The notes under the pieces: model-generated
What the model saw: only the letters and a program-made list of their open reading frames with translations
Database searches by the model: none
Told to the model about the DNA's origin: nothing
Origin: Batkoa obscura
Taxonomy: Eukaryota > Entomophthoromycota > Entomophthoromycetes > Entomophthorales > Batkoaceae
DNA length: 64,000 nt
Direction: 5' to 3'
NCBI GenBank assembly: GCA_030770535.1
Contig: JASVEC010000071.1
Location: 37,106-101,105, forward strand
Program-made: the position numbers and the translations under genes
Shown: positions 9,655-21,415 of the stretch, piece by piece
How positions within the stretch are numbered: position 1 is the stretch's first letter
How the letters are laid out: each line of letters opens with the position of its first letter

Positions 9655-12600
9655 CTATTCATCATCATCAGCAACTTCACCAAATTCCCACATACCCAAC
9701 TAAATAAAAAACAATAAATAAATAAATAAAAAAAATAATATAAATTTACCCTTTCTTTTTTCACATGTTCCTGAATGTTATTTAAAAATCCAATTTCATT
9801 TTCACGTACTCTTAAGTTCATTGGCAATTTTTCCTTCTTTTCAATAATAGCATAACCACTACGTAACATTTCCGCATTAATACTCTTTGGAAAATTATAA
9901 TGATCTCCCATATATAAACAAAGATGAGTTACTCCTGATGTTCTAGCTTCAATTGTTGCATTCAATTGTTTACCCTAATTTAGTTCAATTTAAAATAAAT
10001 AAGTATTAATTAAACTGCTTTTTATTTTATTATCCTTACCTCTACTAATTCTCTAAATACATTTAATGCTTCATTACCATAATCTTTATCTAAAGTAGGT
10101 ACTTTCAAATAAGCTAATTTAGCTTCAATAGCTTGTGATTTGAGCTTAGTAAACTTATCTGGAATTGGACGTAAATTACTCAAAGGTACTAATTCCGAAT
10201 TGCCATAATCAATATATAAAACTTCTGCTTTACCCCCTGAAATTCTCTTAACCTTGGCTCTATACCATTGATTATCTAAAGAAAATTTAGCAGAACAAAT
10301 CAAATTCACTTTAGGACTGAAGTTATTATTAGAAATAGGTGTTGAATGATGGATTGAAAATTCAGCCATCATTTTTTCTAATAATTCATTTCTTGATTCA
10401 CTATCTGTACATAAAATTTATTCCCATCAACGATTTCGGATACTACTAATTTCACTCTTTCAATTTTTTGAGATTTAAGTTTTTCAATATCTTCTTCTTC
10501 TTCTTCATAGTCCTCCTCCTTAATAGTAGTCCAAATTTTTAATTTTTTATTTCTTGCATTAGTTTCAGCTGCATATAATTGATTAGAATATGCAGATTGA
10601 TCAGCTGACACTTCAAAAATCGTTGCCAAACCATTCTCTAATAACCTGACCGCAAGATTTGTTTTATTAATAAACAAACTGCCAATAAATGCTCCATTTT
10701 TATCTGTCCCTTCAATTTCCAATTCCACATCTCTTTGTAACGCTAAATTTTGTGCAAATTTCAAACCTTCTTCACCAAATGGCTCTGATTTTTCATTCTC
10801 ATTACGTGCTACTTTAGGTACTTTGATACCACTTAAAATAAAGGCAATTTTACAATTTTGTGATGGAACAAATAAACGGAATCGCGAGGCATTAGCGATA
10901 TGTTCAACCACGGCAGAGATCTTTCCAGAACGTTGAAAAAAGGATAGAAATTGCTTTGCTTTTGCTAAAGATTCCGAAGCATCGGTAAATCTTACTGTGG
11001 GTGGCTCTTTATTACTATAAACACCAATTTGTGCTTCTTTGGCTTTTTCTTCGGCTACCATTAAATCATCATAATTGCTTGCTCGATTATCATCTTCTTT
11101 TTTATGTCGAATGATAAAGGCGAGCCCTTTTTCTAATAACTGAACACCGAGGTTTTTATTATTAAATTGAACTGAAGCACATGCTTTTTCTTCAAAACCA
11201 TCCGAAGCCGGTTTAATATAATCAATTTTAACTTTAACTTGCTTACCAATTAACAATTTTCTTAAATATTCTTTAGCTTGATAAGCATAGCCAGCTTCTT
11301 TTGAATCCTTAACCTTAGGTGCTCTAATACTAGAAAATTGAATTTTTTTTTCAATATTAGTATCCTTACTAATCACATGAATACTATCCCCATTAGCAAT
11401 AAAACTAACAATACCCTCAAAATTATTGCCTTCTTTTTTACTAGTTTCATTAATTACATGTGATTTCCATAATTTTAGTCGTTTTTCTTTAGCTAATTTT
11501 TCACATTTTCTTAAATTACTTGGCCCCCCGGTTACCATAGTTATAGTCCAATCTACTACTTTAGCCAACCCGTTGGATACTAAAGCTTCAGCAATATTAC
11601 CAGCTGGATGTAAGATGGTACCACATAAAGTATTATTATTTAATCCTTCTAATATCACTTCAATATCTTTTTGAAGTAAACGAGACTCAATAAAAAATTT
11701 TGCCTTTAAAATTATAATAATTATCAAATTAAATTGTTTCATTTGATTAATAATAATGAACTTACTTCTTCAGCAAAAGGCTCAATAGTATCTGGTTGAC
11801 CATTGGTACCTTTGCGAATAGCTGGTGCCTTAATACCAGAAATTTGAAACAATAATGCTTGTTGAATAAATTCATTAGAATTTTCTTCATCTGGTAAAGT
11901 AACGTATAATTTTAATAAAGTAGCATCAAAAGTTTGTTCAATAAAAGCTAAAAATCAAGTATTAATTTTTATCATTATTTAGACAAATAATGATATTTTT
12001 ACCCTTTAGCTTCTTCCCTTTGAATTTATTTAACAATACACGACTATCTTCTGGGAAGTTAGTATTAACTGTAACAGACTAAAAAACAAACTTTTATTAG
12101 TACTTCCTCTTTTACATTTTATTTAAAATATTTTTACCTTTCCTTCAGTATTCCATTTTCCTAACTGCTGGTCTTTAGCATTTTGTTGTTTTGAAGTTAA
12201 TATTTCCATTAATTTAGTATCTTCTTCATTAAATTTGGTATTTTCTTTAATATAACACCAACCAAATTCTACCATTTTAATGGATATATCTTCATCCCCA
12301 AGGAATATGCTACCATATTCTCGCCCCCCAGTGGACACAAAGGTGACTTTAAATTGAACAGATTTACCAGCCACAAGTTTTCGAAGGAAATTTCGGGATT
12401 CAAAGGAGTACCTCTATATATGAAAGAAATAAGTAATTCATTTATTATATTATTAATAACCTCTAGAGCCTACCTCTTCCTCAATGCCTTTTTTAAAATT
12501 AGGTAATCTAGGAGCCGTTACAAAATTTAATGTTAACATCCTTTCCGGTGGTGGTTGATTATTTTTTGGACTACCACGTAAAATTACGGTATCCCCTGAA

Positions 12601-12716
12601 ACAACGGATTTCACTATTCCATGCATAAGTTTAGCTTGATTCATTTTTGTATCGCTATTTTTCTTCTTTTTGATAGTATTACTGCTATTGAGCGTCAATT
12701 GTTGATTGTTATGCAA
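9655..12716 (-). CDS. snd1: Tudor-SN / SND1 (staphylococcal nuclease and Tudor domains); one frame break
   Basis: Exons complement(9655..9699, 9750..9974, 10040..11703, 11766..11947, 12003..12078, 12138..12413, 12474..12716) encode about 903 aa, the usual SND1 length. The order is four SN-like OB domains, then a Tudor domain (WYRAKVKRIS.. VLYIDYGNSE) and the split fifth SN domain. Recognisable stretches are GTILHPAGNI, SGIKAPAIRK, KAKQFLSFFQRSGK and AKFFIESRLLQ. Tudor-SN acts in RNA processing, transcription and stress granules. The frame is interrupted once around 10403-10407, between FYVQ and SESRNELLEK: one base appears to be missing, while all flanking sequence is conserved. A sequence error is likelier than decay. 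An acidic insert (EEDYEEEEED) precedes the Tudor region. The start could be the ATG at 12716 or the in-frame ATG near 12644 (MNQAKLMHG). The gene is divergent from the Ies2-like gene. Confidence 0.93.
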
Positions 12717-13265
12717 ATATTTCTATTTTGTTGTAAAAATAAAAGTGTTATTATGGATGTGTTTGTAGATATGCTTTTGCTTTTTTGATTTTTATATTGA
12801 TGGTGGAATCTATACCTCGAGTGATTGGTTCCTTTGGTTTCTGATACATTTTAGATAATGATTGGTGAAAAGAACTCAAAGCCATTGGATGAAGTAGATA
12901 AAAATTGAATATCAACAAATCAAGAATTTAAAGTATGTTAAAAACAAATTTTATTGGCTGAAACCAGCAGATGCGTTCTTCAAAGAATTTTTTTCAAGTT
13001 TTTTAAGTAGTGACTATGCACAAGCTTAAACTCAGTCTCCAATAGAAGGGAGTTGAATGATTGGATAGAAGGTTAATAACCATCCAACCTCAGGTGGGTA
13101 AATATGGGAGCAAAAGGATAATAAGGAATAGAATCCAACGATAAATTGTTACTTGAATTAAAATAACTTTCAAAATTTTTTATTCTCTTTATTGCACTTT
13201 AACGAAACAGCAGCAAAATAAAATCAAAAGCAAACTCCAATCGTTATAAAAAAATACCAAACGCA
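12717..13265. promoter_or_regulatory. CCAAT-rich bidirectional promoter between snd1 and ies2
   Basis: The 550-bp gap between two divergent genes is visibly less A/T-pure than other spacers. It holds five CCAAT/ATTGG pentamers in about 250 bp: ATTGG near 12824, 12861, 12953 and 13060, and CCAAT near 13039. CCAAT is the site of the HAP/NF-Y complex. The clustering is seen; the regulatory role is inferred. Confidence 0.45.
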
Positions 13266-14117
13266 ATGTCCAGCTCTCCTTCCTCATTGACTGAAGTAGA
13301 AACCAAATCCAATGCTCAAGATGATGAATTTTATAGTTCGCCACCCATGGAGCAAGAAGACAATGAAGATTACTACGAAGAAAAACAGATGACTACACGC
13401 TCAAAATCGAAATCTAAGACTACCAAATCTAATAACAGTAAATCGAAACGTAGCAAACCAAGTAAAAAGAAAAAAGAAGTAATACCTGAAAGTGAAGATG
13501 AGAGTGAAGAAGAAGTGATTCGGCCAAGTAGTAGTCGCCGAAGTAAACCAAAAATAGTCGAACCTTTGTCTGAAGAAGAAGAGGAAGAAGAATTTATGGA
13601 AGCTAGTGTGTCTATGAATAAAAATCAACTAACTCGTCGACAAAAAGCAAAATATTTAGATGAATATGACGAAGAATTATTGGAATTAAAACCAGAAAAT
13701 AAAAAAAAAGTATTATCAGTAGAAGAAGCAGCACTCAAAAGATATGAAACGGCACGAAAAAGAAAACATCAATCTCAACAAAAACAAGAGAGAGATAAAT
13801 TAGATACAATCAATAGATTGTTAAAGAAACAAGCGAATAAAAAATCAAAAAGTGATAATAAAGAAGTTAATGAGAAAGTAGAAGATAAAGTGAATAAAGA
13901 TTGTATTTCATTTAGAATTGATAAAGAAGGTAATAAAACTTTATCATTTCCGGAAGAACAAGTGGGATTACTTGATAGGTTTAAGGAAACTCCAGTAGTA
14001 AAAGAAAAATTAAAGTGTGAAGTTAAAGATTGTAATTTACCTAAAAAATATTGTGATCCAAAAACAAAAAAATTAAGCTGTGGTTTAGAGCATTATAAAT
14101 TATTGAAAGCAGTTTAA
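13266..14117 (+). CDS. ies2: INO80 complex subunit Ies2/INO80B-like (PAPA-1 domain)
   Basis: Single-exon gene, 283 aa. The N-terminal half is acidic and Ser/Lys-rich (disordered). The C-terminal half carries a PAPA-1-like helical segment: RYETARKRKHQSQQK followed by DTINRLLKKQA, a hallmark of Ies2/INO80B. The protein ends with a compact C-rich zinc-finger-HIT-like motif: C-x4-C (CEVKDC) then KKYCDPKTKKLSCGLEHYK. In yeast, Ies2 activates the Ino80 ATPase during nucleosome sliding. The spacing and order of PAPA-1 then HIT-like cysteines match the family well. Start ATG at 13266 lies downstream of a CCAAT-rich shared promoter. The opposite-strand open frame at 13401-13628 is a mirror of its Glu/Lys repeats and was ignored. 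Confidence 0.85.
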   Translation: MSSSPSSLTEVETKSNAQDDEFYSSPPMEQEDNEDYYEEKQMTTRSKSKSKTTKSNNSKSKRSKPSKKKKEVIPESEDESEEEVIRPSSSRRSKPKIVEPLSEEEEEEEFMEASVSMNKNQLTRRQKAKYLDEYDEELLELKPENKKKVLSVEEAALKRYETARKRKHQSQQKQERDKLDTINRLLKKQANKKSKSDNKEVNEKVEDKVNKDCISFRIDKEGNKTLSFPEEQVGLLDRFKETPVVKEKLKCEVKDCNLPKKYCDPKTKKLSCGLEHYKLLKAV

Positions 14118-14295
14118 AGGAATTTATCTTTGAGTGATAACTCCACAGTTTTATTACAATTTATTTTTATTTTTCATAAGATTAAAGTTCATTCTATTTA
14201 CTTTTTATTCTTTTTTGTTTTTTATTTTACTGTTATTATTCGATATAAAAATCTAAATATTAAAACAAAAAATAATCAAGAAAATTACTCAATCT

Positions 14296-15606
14296 TTAAT
14301 CCTTAGACTCATGTTCATGATCCTCCTTATTTTTTCCACTCTCTCTATCACCACGGCGTTCGTAACCTTCTTTACTTTTCTCCCCATCTCTCTCACGACG
14401 TTCATAACGCTCTTTACTTCTCTCACCATCTCTACCATTATCTCTCTCGCGACGTCTATTTGAAGCATAGTAATCATCACGTCTAGAACGACGATTCGAA
14501 TAAGGGGAAGGGGATCTTCTAGAACTTCTTTCTTTTGAACGATAACGTTTAGGTGATGGGGATCTTCTAGTGTTCCTTTCTTTTGAACGATTATGTGGCG
14601 ATGGCGATCTTGAAATTTGTCGACGATAGCGATCGGTTCTTGAATATCTAGAGCTGCTATCATGGACTCTTTCTCGCTCTCGATGGTTTTCTCTACGATA
14701 GTTTTCGGGATCCTATTGAAATTAGGATGTTATTCCTGAAATCAAAATAATGAGGGTTTGTTTTGAACTTACTCTATGATGATAATGTTCTAAAGATTCT
14801 CTAACATAATCTTTTTCTTTTTCCATTTCTTTATGAACTCTTTTTAACATTTCTTCTTCTTCTTTCTATCATAAATATAGACTATTAAAAACTTTATCCA
14901 ACTTCAACTCACTATTTACCTTTTTATTTAAAATCTCTTGTTTTTTCTCTTCAATAAACTTTTGTGGAATACCATTTGGAGATTCCTGAGCACTTAATAG
15001 AAGTTCCCATAACTCTTTCATAAAAGTGGCTGCATTTTGTTCCAAAAAACCAGTAATATTAATTTGACTACGTTTTGGATCAACTTTCTTTATTGATTCA
15101 AATTATCTCGATTAGTATTATTTAAAACTAAAAAATCAAAAGCTTACTTCTTCTTCTAATAAACCAAAGATAAAACCAATAACCACTTCATCTTCAAAAC
15201 CAAGAATTTCAGTTACTCTTTTAGAGATCCATGATTTTATTACTGTCATCTCCACCTTTTTCATTTCCACCTGAATAGTTGTCCAAAGTATTTGTAAGTG
15301 AGTGTATTATAAAATTACATATAAAAACTGAGTGTTTTAGTTAAAGTTTAATATGGCCATTTTGATTGAATATTAATTATTCAATTTGTATTGAAAATTC
15401 AAGTTCATAATAGTATTAAACGTGATCAGTTTAAATTTAAATTTTACCTTTTTTTCAAAACATTTTGGAAACTTCATGGTTTTTAATAATCGCTTCTCTT
15501 TATCTGAAAATCGTGAGTCTTGTGTTGTACTCGTACCCTATTATTTGTTAATGTTTTATTGTATTCTCTTGGTCTATTTTACTCTAAAAAATCCTGCGTC
15601 ACCCAT
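14296..15606 (-). CDS. srrm1: SRRM1/SRm160-like PWI-domain splicing co-activator, six exons
   Basis: Exons complement(14296..14712, 14773..14865, 14920..15087, 15148..15270, 15448..15537, 15583..15606) encode 304 aa. The start MGDAGFFRGT is nearly the same as the animal SRRM1 N-terminus (M..GFFRGT), followed by DSRFSDKEKRLLK. The PWI domain covers about residues 30-130, with VIKSWISKRVTEILGFEDE and then SQINITGFLEQNA..LWELLLSAQE. A charged helical linker (EEEEMLKRVHKEMEKEK) follows, then an RS-rich tail with repeated RRSPSP units. PWI/RS proteins bridge snRNPs and SR proteins on pre-mRNA. The tail is shorter than in animals. Exon 1 is only 24 nt and the intron before 15448 is long for this genome (177 nt). 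The gene is convergent with ies2, about 180 bp away. Confidence 0.9.
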
Positions 15607-15998
15607 CTTGCTCAGTATATTTTCTTATAAAAAGATAAAATTAAGAAAATTTGATTTTTGATGTTTTAATTATTAGCTTGAAATTCCTTTGTATAATTGT
15701 AACAAATTAGCTTTAAAATTTGCAATTTTTTCAAATTTATTTTGAAACTGATTTTTTACTAAATTCTTATTTTAAGACCTTGAATCATATTAAATAATAT
15801 TTATTTATATAAATATAGCAACTAGTATTAAATCGGATATCAGATAGCATTTTGAATTTATCAATATTTATAAGCTCTTATTTTTTGGGGATAGAAGTTG
15901 ATCCTGATCTTAACGCATACTATTTGATTTAAAAGAATAGGTTACTTATAAATATTCACAAGGTTTTATACATAATAAAAAATAAAACTATAAGTAGA

Positions 15999-16068
15999 GT
16001 CATACACCTTTTTGCAAAATTTTTCTGGAATGTATGATCCAAAAAAGGGTTATACGTGACTCGATCGT
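15999..16068. repeat. Imperfect inverted repeat of about 70 bp
   Basis: GAGTCATACACCTTTTT on the left is mirrored on the right by AAAAAGGGTTATACGTGACTC, with a spacer of roughly 30 bp. The arms match imperfectly. It does not resemble the TGGGGATGT MITE family. It may be a separate short element. Confidence 0.35.
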
Positions 16069-16211
16069 TTTGAAAAAAGGCTTAATATTTCTAGCATCCA
16101 TTAATAAACTAGATTCAAAAATAGTATTGGTTAAGTTATAATAAACAGGCATAGTAAAATATTATGAAGTACCACATATAAAACAACTAAAACAGCTGCT
16201 TCAAGGTATAG

Positions 16212-16315
16212 TGTGAGTATGTTTTTTTGACTTCATCACTTTTTCTATCTTTTAAGTGCTATTTGAGCAGAAAGATCGTTAATAAAATTCTTAAACACAA
16301 AAACATATTCCCATA
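16212..16315 (-). mobile_element. MITE family copy A (about 105 bp)
   Basis: It follows the shared layout of a GT-T-run-GACTTCATCAC arm, the core TTTTAAGTGCTATTTGAGCAG, and a TTCTTAAACACAAAAACAT arm, ending TTCCCATATA. Outer ends are more decayed than in copy J (54207). Confidence 0.75.
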
Positions 16316-17085
16316 TAGAGAGTTCACCATTGAAATAGGTGTAAACTTTAAACATTTTAAAATTATCCATCTTCCTACATAAATATAGAAGAACGACAAG
16401 AGTACTAAGGCTTAGAATTATTGGACTATCAGAATAGCTGTAGTTTTTATAAAGGTTTAGACAAAAATTTAGAAATAATTAAAATAAGTTGAGATTAAAA
16501 CCATATATAGGAACCGAAGAAATGGAGTCAAATATATATTTATCAAATATATATATATATTAAGGCTAATTATCTTTATCTATTTTTGCATCTTTTTATA
16601 TACTTTTTCCTAACATTCTCATAAATAATCAAATGATGATTTATTAAGGTTTGGTCGCCTATGAGTGCCCAAAAGATATACTTAAATAGTTAAACCAAGC
16701 TACCATTTATTTTTTCGATCTATTTTTAAACATACGTGCCTAAAGCAGAGTTTACTATAATCAACAACTATCAAGAAGATTTTGATCGGGAAAGAAGTAT
16801 ATGAACTGGAAGACTATAAAATAAAAACTATCAGCAGTAACTATCGTATATTAACCATAGTACTCCTCATCTAGAGACTTTCCTTTGTATTTATGCTGGT
16901 TAAATATCGCTTTTTAGGTTAGCTTTAGTATCATAAACTTCTTGTGATCATTTATAAGATGTGTCTGAAATAATAGATTTCGTAGTATTTATTATATACC
17001 TCTTTCTTTTGATTAATTAAAATTAGAAAAAAGTAAATCTTAACTTGAAACTAACTATATTTGTTAACGTTTTTAAATTGATATT

Positions 17086-17331
17086 ATGAAGGGTTTTCAA
17101 TTATCTGTGACTTTTTTTGATAAAGTACTATCAAATAACAGTATAATATATGAAAAGATAAGAACAAAAGGGAAGATTAGAAGAATAAAATCCAAAACAA
17201 CAAAAAAAGCAATTAAATACACATTTGATGAACGTTATTCATTTTCGGGAGAAGGGGGATCTGAGTCCATGTACAGTAATACCATGATCATAAAGTTATA
17301 CATATATACCATAAAAACAAAAAGAGCGTAA
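17086..17331 (+). CDS. Orphan open frame, 81 aa, unknown
   Basis: An ATG-started frame of 81 codons in an intergenic desert. The peptide is basic (KIRRIKSKTTKKA) with a Gly/Ser patch (FSGEGGSESMYS), a composition not expected by chance in such A/T-rich DNA. No domain is recognised and no introns are evident. It could be a small gene, a gene fragment, or chance. Confidence 0.25.
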   Translation: MKGFQLSVTFFDKVLSNNSIIYEKIRTKGKIRRIKSKTTKKAIKYTFDERYSFSGEGGSESMYSNTMIIKLYIYTIKTKRA

Positions 17332-17465
17332 AGTGTGTCTGATTTAATTTCTTCATAAATGAACCCTAATAAACACTAATATATACAGACTGTTACAAAA
17401 CAAGACAGATAAGATACATTAATGGTAAAGTTTCTACTTTTTGTATATTGACAAAAAAGGGAATC

Positions 17466-17569
17466 ATATGGATGTTTTTTTGGTTTCATCACTTTTTCCA
17501 TTTCTTAAGTGCTATTTAAATGGAAAAATTATTCGAAAAATTATTAAATAAAAAAATATATCCACATAT
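17466..17569 (-). mobile_element. MITE family copy B
   Basis: It starts CATATGGATG followed by a T-run and GGTTTCATCAC, core TTAAGTGCTATTTAAATGG, and ends ATATCCACATATT. It has the same length and order as the other copies, with terminal mismatches. Confidence 0.75.
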
Positions 17570-18588
17570 TAATACCTAAAATTGCTAATCATCAAAGTAG
17601 GTAAAGTTTTATAAATATATAATTAAAGCTTGGAAACAGGCTGAAAAATAGAGTATTAAATTACATGTAGGTGTTGAAGAGACCTGATCGCTTATTTATA
17701 CCATTGTCTAAATAAAAATAAACTTATAGCTTTATTTTTATTCTTCTTATGTATTCTCATCTCAGTTCCAACATTGCTCTTTTAAATTTCCCTTTATTAA
17801 TTTAGTTCCATAATGGGACAATAATTCACCAGAGTTTGACCATTTTTAAGGACTAAAAGGGGCCATCAATGACTTGAAATCAGATTGTCAAATATTTCTT
17901 GGACCTCAGGTTCTTATCAATAAATACTTCTTATTTTTAATGTTCTTACTCGTTTATAGATATTGTTTCAATTCAAGAATGTTTCTTCACAAATAAACCC
18001 ATTATTAGCCCTCTAGTTTAGTATGTATTTTTAAAAACAAAACTCTACATTTTAGAGGTAACATTACAAATTTTATAAAAGATTCAATTTATTTCATTGT
18101 ACTTGACGGCCATGTATCTTATTAATTTTAAATCGACCTCAAATAAAAGTGAAATGATTGATTTAACAAAAAATATAAATTATCATTGTTGTTTGTTGAC
18201 TTCAGTTTTATTCTATACCTTACATAGGTCCCTTAAGGACATTGTTTTGCGTCTTTTTGACTACAGCTTATTGTTATAACTTCAAGTGCTTTATTGTGTT
18301 GCCATTTGGATATACATACTCTGTTTTAAGGCTTTAATTTTCATAAAAAAGAAGGATTATTTGTCGCTCGTTTACTAAAATGTGGATTTTTGAATCGATT
18401 TTACAAATTGATAGAAACATATTTCAAGAATAACTAAAAAACCTTTATTAACTACCTATTTTTAACTTCAAGAACAATTTAAACCAAAAAAGTAGTTAAC
18501 TTTAACTAAATATAGTAAAATCAAAATAACTAAAACACCCAATAAATATATAGATATTTATTATAACATTGACTCTACTTCACTTCCT

Positions 18589-20028
<1,440 letters not shown>

Positions 20029-21415
20029 TTTTTTTATTTAGTTTAATTTATAAGGAGATGATAAATTGTAATATATAGAAATATAGAGTAATAATATATA
20101 GATATTAAAAAAATATAAAAACTTTTTTAAAAAAAATTCAATAAACCATAAATAAAATAAACCAGCTATTTATACTTTTTATCCACAAGCTACTCCAATG
20201 TTTACCCCCTCATTTACTATACTACATTATACAAAATTAATGTGCTAGTAACTAAATATAGACAATTGACTATAACTCAATGTGTTGAAATTAATTTGTC
20301 AATGATTTGGTGCTATAGTGACCAATTAGATGATTTTGATTGATATTGATTATCTATCTTTGGGTCGATAAAAGATGACTCAAGTTGATTCTAAAATTTT
20401 AAAATGTTACTAGTTTTAGCATGGTTTTTATTGCTGGATCTAACTAAACGGGAATAAAATTTTTGATTTTGTTACCATTCTTATTTTAAGCTTTTGCTTA
20501 TTTATTTCTAGCCCCATTATTCAAACTATTAAATGATTATAATTACAATTTTTGAAATTTATTCACGTTTAATTTAAATCAATGATAATATGCTTTCTAG
20601 CATGATGAAGCATGATTCATAAAAAAATTCCATGATTTTTTGATGCTATTCAGGCTATTATCTCATCAAGCTTGAAAATTCAATATTCATATTATTAGTC
20701 ATGAATTTGTGTATTAACCTATTATTAGATATTTTAATAATTATCTGAATTCACATTTAGAAATATTGGTAGGGGTATATAATTGCAATAGTAAAAAAAC
20801 TGAAATAAAATATTAGACTCTTTATTAAAATAATTTCTGATCAAAAAAAATATGTGCTAGAAAAGTTAAAATTATGGTTGTAGCTAGTAACCCTCCCTAT
20901 TTTAAAAAAGAGCAATTTAAGACTATTTATGAAAAGAACTAGTATAGACATTGATATTAAGAAATTTTAGGACTCCTATTGTTTAAATTTTATTAGTTAT
21001 TCTACCAAACTATTAATATTAATTGAGCTATAGATAGTTTGGGTATTTGTATTAGTAATTAATAAATGAAAACACTAAAATTAAGTAATTTTTACCAAAA
21101 TTTCTATAACAAATTCTCAACATTTTAAAGAAATTGAACACAACCTCTATAAATTTCGGAAATTTCTGCTCTGATTCTAATTTGACAAAATCATCATAAA
21201 AATTTCCACCAAGGTAGTTTCATCACATCAACGAGCGAATCAGCAAGTCTGATTTTTTTTCAAAAACAAGATTTAACAAAAACTCAAAAAAAAAGAGAGA
21301 GTTAAGTAAAAGAGTGTTTAAGAGAGAGTAATGTAAACGGGGGCTATTAAATAAAACAATTATTATTTTACAAAAAAAAAATCAAAAAATCATTATCTAT
21401 GTTTCATTACCTTTC
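20029..21415. other. Intergenic between homocitrate synthase and kelch gene
   Basis: A divergent promoter region of about 1.4 kb. It is A/T-rich with a purine-rich stretch (AAAGAGAGAGTTAAG, near 21290-21320) just upstream of the kelch gene. No coding signal and no repeats were noticed. Confidence 0.5.

Larger units (their letters stand above)
15607..18588. other. Intergenic desert with two MITE copies and an orphan ORF
   Basis: About 3 kb between the 5' end of srrm1 and the 3' end of homocitrate synthase. It holds two copies of the window-wide MITE family (16212-16315, 17466-17569), an imperfect inverted repeat at 15999-16068, a (TA)n run near 16545-16560 and an orphan open frame at 17086-17331. 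I see no further genes. Confidence 0.6.

Noticed and set aside
10378-10410. Programmed -1 ribosomal frameshift in Tudor-SN
   Set aside because: No slippery heptamer or downstream hairpin is visible, and similar one-base breaks occur in unrelated genes, many at short homopolymers. Sequence error is the simpler explanation.
13401-13628. Minus-strand open frame opposite the Ies2-like gene
   Set aside because: It is the antisense of Glu/Lys-rich codons, giving Phe/Arg/Ser repeats; a compositional mirror of the real gene.
14289-14663. Minus-strand frame within the SRRM1 RS region
   Set aside because: It is the wrong frame of the RS repeats. The neighbouring frame gives RRSPSP units and joins the PWI exons.
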